Positions 59,792-64,000 of a stretch of DNA of 64,000 bases are shown one piece after another. Under the pieces are notes generated by a model. That model was not told the DNA's origin and searched no databases. It was given only the letters and a program-made list of their open reading frames with translations. The DNA is from Gracilimonas sp965227785. Its GTDB lineage: Bacteria; Bacteroidota; Rhodothermia; Balneolales; Balneolaceae. Each line of letters opens with the position of its first letter. Positions within the stretch are counted from its first letter, which is position 1. A program made the position numbers and the translations under genes. Location of the stretch: the NCBI RefSeq assembly GCF_965227785.1, contig NZ_OZ245785.1:992001-1056000 (forward strand), read 5' to 3'.

Positions 59792-60376
59792 TTGAAGAAT
59801 ATTGTCGTTTTTGCCTCCGGTTCGGGCACCAATTTCCAGTCTATAATTGACGCTGTTCAGCGTGGTGAGCTTACTGCCCGCATAACCGGGCTTATAACTA
59901 ACAAAGCCGGAATCGGTGCTATTGAAAGGGCCGAAAAAAACGGTATTGCTTCTGCCGTTATCAATCCCGCAGAGCTTAACTCAGAAAAAGAGTTTGAAGA
60001 AGCACTTCTTAAACACCTGAAAGCCTGGGATGCAGACCTGATTATTTTAGCGGGCTATCTGAAGAAAATTCCTTCCTCTGTTATCAAGAAGTACTCCAAT
60101 CGGATTCTCAATATTCACCCGTCTTTACTTCCTAAGTATGGGGGTAAAGGATTTTATGGGTCCAATGTACATAAGGCGGTAATTGGAGCCGGGGAAATGG
60201 AATCGGGCTGTACTGTCCATATAGTAACTGAAGAATTTGATGAAGGCCCCATTCTTGCCCAAACTAAAGTCCCGGTAAATGAAAATGATACACCGGAAGA
60301 TTTAGCTAAACGAATTTTAAAGGAGGAGCACCTCCTCTATCCGAAAACCATCCAGAAGCACATTCAAAACTTATAA
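59792..60376 (+). CDS. purN: Phosphoribosylglycinamide formyltransferase
   Basis: A 194-aa GART that transfers formyl from 10-formyl-THF to GAR in purine synthesis. The start is TTG at 59792 (KNIVVFASGSGTNFQSI). Phosphate-binding FASGSGTNFQ, catalytic Asn and His in ILNIHPSLLPKYGG, and catalytic Asp in EFDEGPIL are all visible. Length is a little below E. coli PurN (212). It is followed 18 bases later by purH on the same strand, so the two purine genes are co-transcribed. A gap of about 80 bases separates it from the permease. Confidence 0.95.
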   Translation: MKNIVVFASGSGTNFQSIIDAVQRGELTARITGLITNKAGIGAIERAEKNGIASAVINPAELNSEKEFEEALLKHLKAWDADLIILAGYLKKIPSSVIKKYSNRILNIHPSLLPKYGGKGFYGSNVHKAVIGAGEMESGCTVHIVTEEFDEGPILAQTKVPVNENDTPEDLAKRILKEEHLLYPKTIQKHIQNL

Positions 60377-60394
60377 ATTTCAAAACTCAAAAAC

Positions 60395-61969
60395 GTGGCT
60401 CTCAAACCTCTTTCTTCTCTCCCTAAAACACCTCTTAAAATTAAACGTGCCCTGCTTTCTGTTTCTGATAAAACCGGTTTAGCAGAACTGGCAAAAGCCC
60501 TTCACAGCGCCGGTGTAGAACTTATATCAACAGGTGGCACAGCTAAAGCTATTGAAGCAGAAGGAATACCGGTCAAGGATGTATCCGAGATTACCGGATT
60601 TCAGGAGTGCCTGGACGGCAGGGTAAAAACCCTGCACCCTATGGTTCATGGGGGAATTTTAGCCCGTACTTCTCATGAACCGGATCTGAATGAGATTCAG
60701 GAACTGGGAATCACCCCCATTGAATTGGTAGTTGTAAATCTATACCCCTTCAAAAATAAAATAGCAGAACCTGATGTTACAGCAGCCGATGCAACAGAAT
60801 TCATTGACATTGGCGGACCTACCATGATTCGGGCAGCCGCCAAGAACTTTGCCCATGTTTCCATTCTGAGTTCACCCGACTACTACACTGAGTTTATTGA
60901 AGAGCTGGAAGAAAAAATGGCTATCTCTTTTGAGACCCGGCAGAAATTGGCAAAAGCTGCATTTAGCCATACCGCTGATTATGACAGTGCCATTGCAAAT
61001 TATTTCACCGGTTTAGTAGAAGAAGAGCCGGCCCGTCAATTCAATACCTCCCTCCCGCTTTCTCAGGAACTCCGGTATGGGGAAAACCCACATCAGAAAG
61101 CGGCCGTTTATGGTAATCAAAATGATTTTATCGATTGTTTTCATGGCAAGCAGCTCAGTTACAACAATTACCTGGATGTAGATGCTGCCCTTAATATCAT
61201 ATCCGATTTTGATGAAGGTGAAGCTGCTTGTGCCATCATCAAACACACCATTCCAAGCGGTGTGGGTGTTGCTGACAACCTGACCGAAGCTTATAAAAAA
61301 GCTTTTAGCACCGACCGTGTCTCCCCATTTGGCGGGATTGTAGTTGTAAATCAGCAAATGGATATTGAAACCGTTAAGGCAATCGATGAAATTTTCACCG
61401 AAATCATTATTGCTCCTGATTATTCTGAAGAAGCACTTGAATTATTACAGCAGAAAAAAAACAGACGATTAATCAGGATCAAAAAGTCGGTTCGTGAAGT
61501 ACAAGCGTCATCATTCCGGTCTATCTTTGGAGGGATGCTGAATCAGGATGCTGATTTGGAACCTTCAAATCCGGATGAATTTGAAATTGTGAGCAAGCGA
61601 AAGCCAACAGATCAGGAAATGAAAGATTTACTTTTTTCATGGAAAGTAGTTCGGCATATTAAGTCCAATGCCATTGTGTATGCAAAAGAAGGCCGGACTT
61701 TGGGCATTGGCTCAGGTCAAACCAGCCGAGTGGATTCTTCTGAAATCGCAGTGGTAAAGGCTGAAAAAGAAGGTTTGGATTTAGCAGGGTCTGCCATTGC
61801 TTCCGATGCTTTTTTCCCCTTTGCCGATGGTGTAGAAGCCGCTGCTAAAGCAGGAGCAACAGCCGTAATTCAACCCGGAGGAAGTATCCGTGACGAGGAA
61901 GTGATTGCCAAAGCAGATGAGCATGGCATGGCAATGATATTCACCGGAAAACGTCACTTTAAACACTGA
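60395..61969 (+). CDS. purH: Bifunctional AICAR transformylase / IMP cyclohydrolase
   Basis: A 524-aa PurH carrying the last two steps of IMP synthesis. The N-terminal IMP cyclohydrolase (about 15-150) shows RALLSVSDKTGL, STGGTAKAIEAEG, DGRVKTLHP and NLYPFKN. The transformylase part has RYGENPHQKAAVYG, the catalytic Lys-His in IIKHTIPSGVG, SPFGGIVVVN and the C-terminal SDAFFPFADGVEAAAKAGA and GKRHFKH. The start codon is GTG at 60395; the first 15 residues are a short extension before the conserved core. It follows purN after 18 bases. About 150 bases then separate it from mreB. Confidence 0.97.
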   Translation: MALKPLSSLPKTPLKIKRALLSVSDKTGLAELAKALHSAGVELISTGGTAKAIEAEGIPVKDVSEITGFQECLDGRVKTLHPMVHGGILARTSHEPDLNEIQELGITPIELVVVNLYPFKNKIAEPDVTAADATEFIDIGGPTMIRAAAKNFAHVSILSSPDYYTEFIEELEEKMAISFETRQKLAKAAFSHTADYDSAIANYFTGLVEEEPARQFNTSLPLSQELRYGENPHQKAAVYGNQNDFIDCFHGKQLSYNNYLDVDAALNIISDFDEGEAACAIIKHTIPSGVGVADNLTEAYKKAFSTDRVSPFGGIVVVNQQMDIETVKAIDEIFTEIIIAPDYSEEALELLQQKKNRRLIRIKKSVREVQASSFRSIFGGMLNQDADLEPSNPDEFEIVSKRKPTDQEMKDLLFSWKVVRHIKSNAIVYAKEGRTLGIGSGQTSRVDSSEIAVVKAEKEGLDLAGSAIASDAFFPFADGVEAAAKAGATAVIQPGGSIRDEEVIAKADEHGMAMIFTGKRHFKH

Positions 61970-62041
61970 TTTTCAACTTTTAAAAAAGATCGGATATTTT
62001 CGTTTTATAAATTCCAAAATATTCGTTGCTTATACATTCGC

Positions 62042-62065
62042 AAATACAATTTCAATATTGTATTT
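62042..62065. promoter_or_regulatory. AT-rich inverted repeat upstream of mreB
   Basis: Perfect 9-bp arms AAATACAAT (62042-62050) and ATTGTATTT (62057-62065) with a 6-base spacer, 53 bases before the mreB start and 72 bases after purH. It could be a regulator site or a weak terminator; the following T tract is short and the AT-richness makes chance possible. Confidence 0.35.
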
Positions 62066-62117
62066 TCTCATGATTATATCATCCCAGTAAAAAGTTCAAT
62101 TCACTTAATCATCGCAA

Positions 62118-63182
62118 ATGTCAGATTCCAGCGGAACAAACCCTTCACAGACTTCAAAAAAACAAGCTCAGAAGGGATTTTTAGATTTTCTTTACACCGA
62201 TATAGCTATAGATTTAGGAACGGCAAACACTCTTATCTACTCTCGGGGAGAAGGTATAGTATTGGATGAACCCTCCATTGTAGCTCTCAATTTGCAGAAC
62301 GTGCCGGTGGCTACTGGTCATCAGGCCCGATTAATGCATGAGAAAACGCACAATAAAATCAGAACCGTACGCCCATTAAGAGATGGCGTAATTGCTGATT
62401 TTGAAGTTGCCGAGCAAATGATCCGCGGGATGATCAAGAAAGTGAAGATGAAATGGTACTCCACCACCCGGCAAATGGTAATCTGTGTGCCCAGTGGAAT
62501 TACAGAAGTAGAACGCAGAGCTGTAAGAGACAGTGCCGAACATGCCGGAGCCAAAGAGGTTTATTTGGTGGATGAGCCAATGGCAGCCGCCATTGGAATT
62601 GGGCTGGATGTACACGAACCCGTTGGAAGTATGATCGTGGATATTGGTGGTGGTACAACAGAAATTGCCGTAATTGCACTTTCCGGAATTGTTTATGCCC
62701 AGTCGGTTCGGTTAGGCGGCGATGAGCTTAACGAAGACATCATCAATTATTTCCGCAGAAACCACAACTTGTTAATCGGTGAAAGAACGGCAGAAAAAAT
62801 TAAATGTGAAATCGGTTCCGCTGCTCCCCTTGATGAAGAGCTGGAGATGATTACCAAAGGTCGTGACCTTGTAAATGGAGTTCCAAGAACACGTCACATT
62901 ACGTCCAAAGATGCTCGTGAAGCCATAGCAGAATCTGTAAACACGATTGTAGAGTCGATCACGAAATCTCTGGAACAAACCCCACCAGAACTTTCAGCTG
63001 ATATTTTGGACCGCGGGATCATGCTTACCGGTGGTGGGGCCTTGTTAAAAAATCTGGATAAGCTGATCATGGAAACAACAGATCTTCCTGTTCATATTGC
63101 TGAAGATCCATTAACTGCCGTAGTTCGCGGAACTGGTGCCATACTTGAAAATCTCGAATATTACCGTCCGGTAATTTCCTAA
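62118..63182 (+). CDS. mreB: Rod-shape-determining protein MreB
   Basis: A 354-aa bacterial actin homologue that forms membrane-attached filaments guiding lateral wall synthesis. Motifs: phosphate-1 IAIDLGTANTLIY, EGIVLDEPSIVAL, connect VDEPMAAAIGIGLDV, phosphate-2 VDIGGGTTEIAVIAL, and adenosine LTGGGALLKNLD. An N-terminal Ser/Thr/Gln-rich leader of about 25 residues precedes the core, with KGFLDFLYTDIA, possibly a membrane-binding helix. mreC follows 14 bases later, as in the usual mre operon. The cell is thus probably rod-shaped. Confidence 0.98.
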   Translation: MSDSSGTNPSQTSKKQAQKGFLDFLYTDIAIDLGTANTLIYSRGEGIVLDEPSIVALNLQNVPVATGHQARLMHEKTHNKIRTVRPLRDGVIADFEVAEQMIRGMIKKVKMKWYSTTRQMVICVPSGITEVERRAVRDSAEHAGAKEVYLVDEPMAAAIGIGLDVHEPVGSMIVDIGGGTTEIAVIALSGIVYAQSVRLGGDELNEDIINYFRRNHNLLIGERTAEKIKCEIGSAAPLDEELEMITKGRDLVNGVPRTRHITSKDAREAIAESVNTIVESITKSLEQTPPELSADILDRGIMLTGGGALLKNLDKLIMETTDLPVHIAEDPLTAVVRGTGAILENLEYYRPVIS

Positions 63183-63196
63183 TCTCCTGGAAATGA

Positions 63197-64000
63197 ATGC
63201 GATTTAGATCATTCAATTTAAGTGATGCCAAAGATTATATAGTTACCGCTCTTATCTTGCTTTTCGCCTTTGCTATTATGATTGGCAGGCATCAGGGGGG
63301 TATTGACACCCTGCGAAAGATTTCCGTTACAGGCTTGAGTTTGCTCGAAGAACCTCTGGCTAACATCAGGGTTTACCGGCAAGCCCTCAACACGAACACC
63401 TATCTTCAACGCCAGAATATTTTACTTCAGGATGAACTGAGTCGGCTCCGATCCATTGAACAGGAGAACCGTGAACTTCGCAGACTTCTGGGATACAGGG
63501 AGCGCAGTCAGTTTGAATTGGCCCCTGTCTCAATTGTCGGAAAACAATTGAAAGGACAAAATAATACCCTGACTATTGATTCCGGAAGTTCTGATGGATT
63601 AGAAGACGGAATGCCCCTTGTAACTTCTGATGGATTGATTGGAAAAATTGTACTCACCGGCTCCTATTATTCTCAGGTGATGCCCTATTATAATTCTCTG
63701 TTCAGGGTAAGTGCCCGTATTCAGGAGAATCAGGCACATGGTATTGTAAGCTGGCCGGGCGAAATTTATGGTGAACTTGTGATGGACTTTGTACCCAAGA
63801 CCATTCCGATCGACAGTGGCTTTGTAGTGGAAACATCAGGAAACAGTAATCAATTTCCAGGCGGAATTCCCATTGGAAGGGTGATCCGGTCTGAGCCGGA
63901 GCCCGGGCGTGAAACACAACGTATTTATTTAGAACCCTTTGTTCTGTTGGCTGATATTGCCCAGGGTTTTGTCATCGAATTTCAACCCGATACAAGTATT
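63197..64000 (+). CDS. mreC: Rod-shape-determining protein MreC, C-terminus cut by window edge
   Basis: The first 268 codons of mreC. ATG 63197 gives MRFRSFNLSDAKDYIVTA, a single N-terminal membrane helix (LILLFAFAIMI), then a coiled-coil (YLQRQNILLQDELSRLRSIE, about 75-95) and the periplasmic double beta-barrel starting near residue 115 (LAPVSIVGKQLKGQNNTLTIDSG, SDGLIGKIVLTGSYYSQ, GGIPIGRVI). MreC links MreB to wall enzymes. An earlier ATG at 63193 stops after four codons and is not used. It continues past base 64000. Confidence 0.92.
   Translation, partial: MRFRSFNLSDAKDYIVTALILLFAFAIMIGRHQGGIDTLRKISVTGLSLLEEPLANIRVYRQALNTNTYLQRQNILLQDELSRLRSIEQENRELRRLLGYRERSQFELAPVSIVGKQLKGQNNTLTIDSGSSDGLEDGMPLVTSDGLIGKIVLTGSYYSQVMPYYNSLFRVSARIQENQAHGIVSWPGEIYGELVMDFVPKTIPIDSGFVVETSGNSNQFPGGIPIGRVIRSEPEPGRETQRIYLEPFVLLADIAQGFVIEFQPDTSI

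Noticed and set aside
1..64000. tRNA, rRNA or intact insertion sequence
   Set aside because: No cloverleaf-like segment, rRNA core sequence or transposase reading frame was recognised in any intergenic region.

Overview
The window reads as a chromosomal segment of a Gram-negative bacterium of the Bacteroidota/FCB group, most likely Balneolota or Rhodothermota. The reasons are six secreted proteins ending in the 'NYPNPFNP'-type type IX secretion (T9SS) sorting domain, a seventh with a divergent version of that tail, a PorV/PorQ-family outer-membrane protein, a TonB-dependent receptor with an N-terminal carboxypeptidase-like domain, TAnnTTTG-like promoter boxes, and frequent TTG/GTG starts. The taxonomic call is inference; there is no rRNA in the window. 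I saw no tRNA, CRISPR array, prophage or intact insertion sequence.

Layout. 0-4 kb: partial NAD(P)-binding protein, phosphofructokinase, DinB-fold protein and a Ycf46-like AAA ATPase. 4-8.2 kb: a minus-strand run of PspA, a short PspA-like coiled-coil protein, a two-helix membrane coiled-coil protein, enoyl-CoA hydratase and a CNNM/CorC membrane protein. 8.2-13.6 kb: pyrimidine-nucleoside phosphorylase, PdxB, a secreted T9SS glycosidase-like protein and two lipoproteins. 13.6-19.2 kb: an exported unknown, a Na/Pi cotransporter, a secreted GH3 enzyme, a small membrane protein and a YbaK-like deacylase. 19.2-24.3 kb: an apparently AT-richer stretch with a pilin-like protein, small membrane and lipoproteins, a REP-like repeat cluster, a TlpA-like thioredoxin and TatD.

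24.3-38.9 kb is an amino-sugar and peptidoglycan salvage region: a NagB-LmbE fusion, an AmpG-like transporter, two amidases, NamZ (DUF1343), cytoplasmic NagZ, a GlcNAc-kinase-like protein and an HGSNAT-like membrane acyltransferase. The exported amidase and NamZ could break wall fragments, the transporter import them, and NagZ, kinase and deacetylase/deaminase feed the sugars into glycolysis, where the phosphofructokinase at the left of the window acts.

39-54 kb, all minus strand, is a cell-surface module: TonB-dependent receptor, large T9SS-like protein, PorV-like protein, IPT/TIG lipoprotein and T9SS beta-propeller. A terminator follows, then a GHL10 glycosidase, a Tat-exported metallophosphoesterase and a NAGPA-type phosphodiester glycosidase. 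No SusD is present. The receptor leader can fold into mutually exclusive hairpins next to the start codon.

54.6-64 kb: tryptophan 2,3-dioxygenase and kynureninase, then housekeeping genes recA-recX-AI-2E-family permease, purN-purH, mreB and a truncated mreC. Intergenic DNA carries several REP-like or long palindromic repeats.
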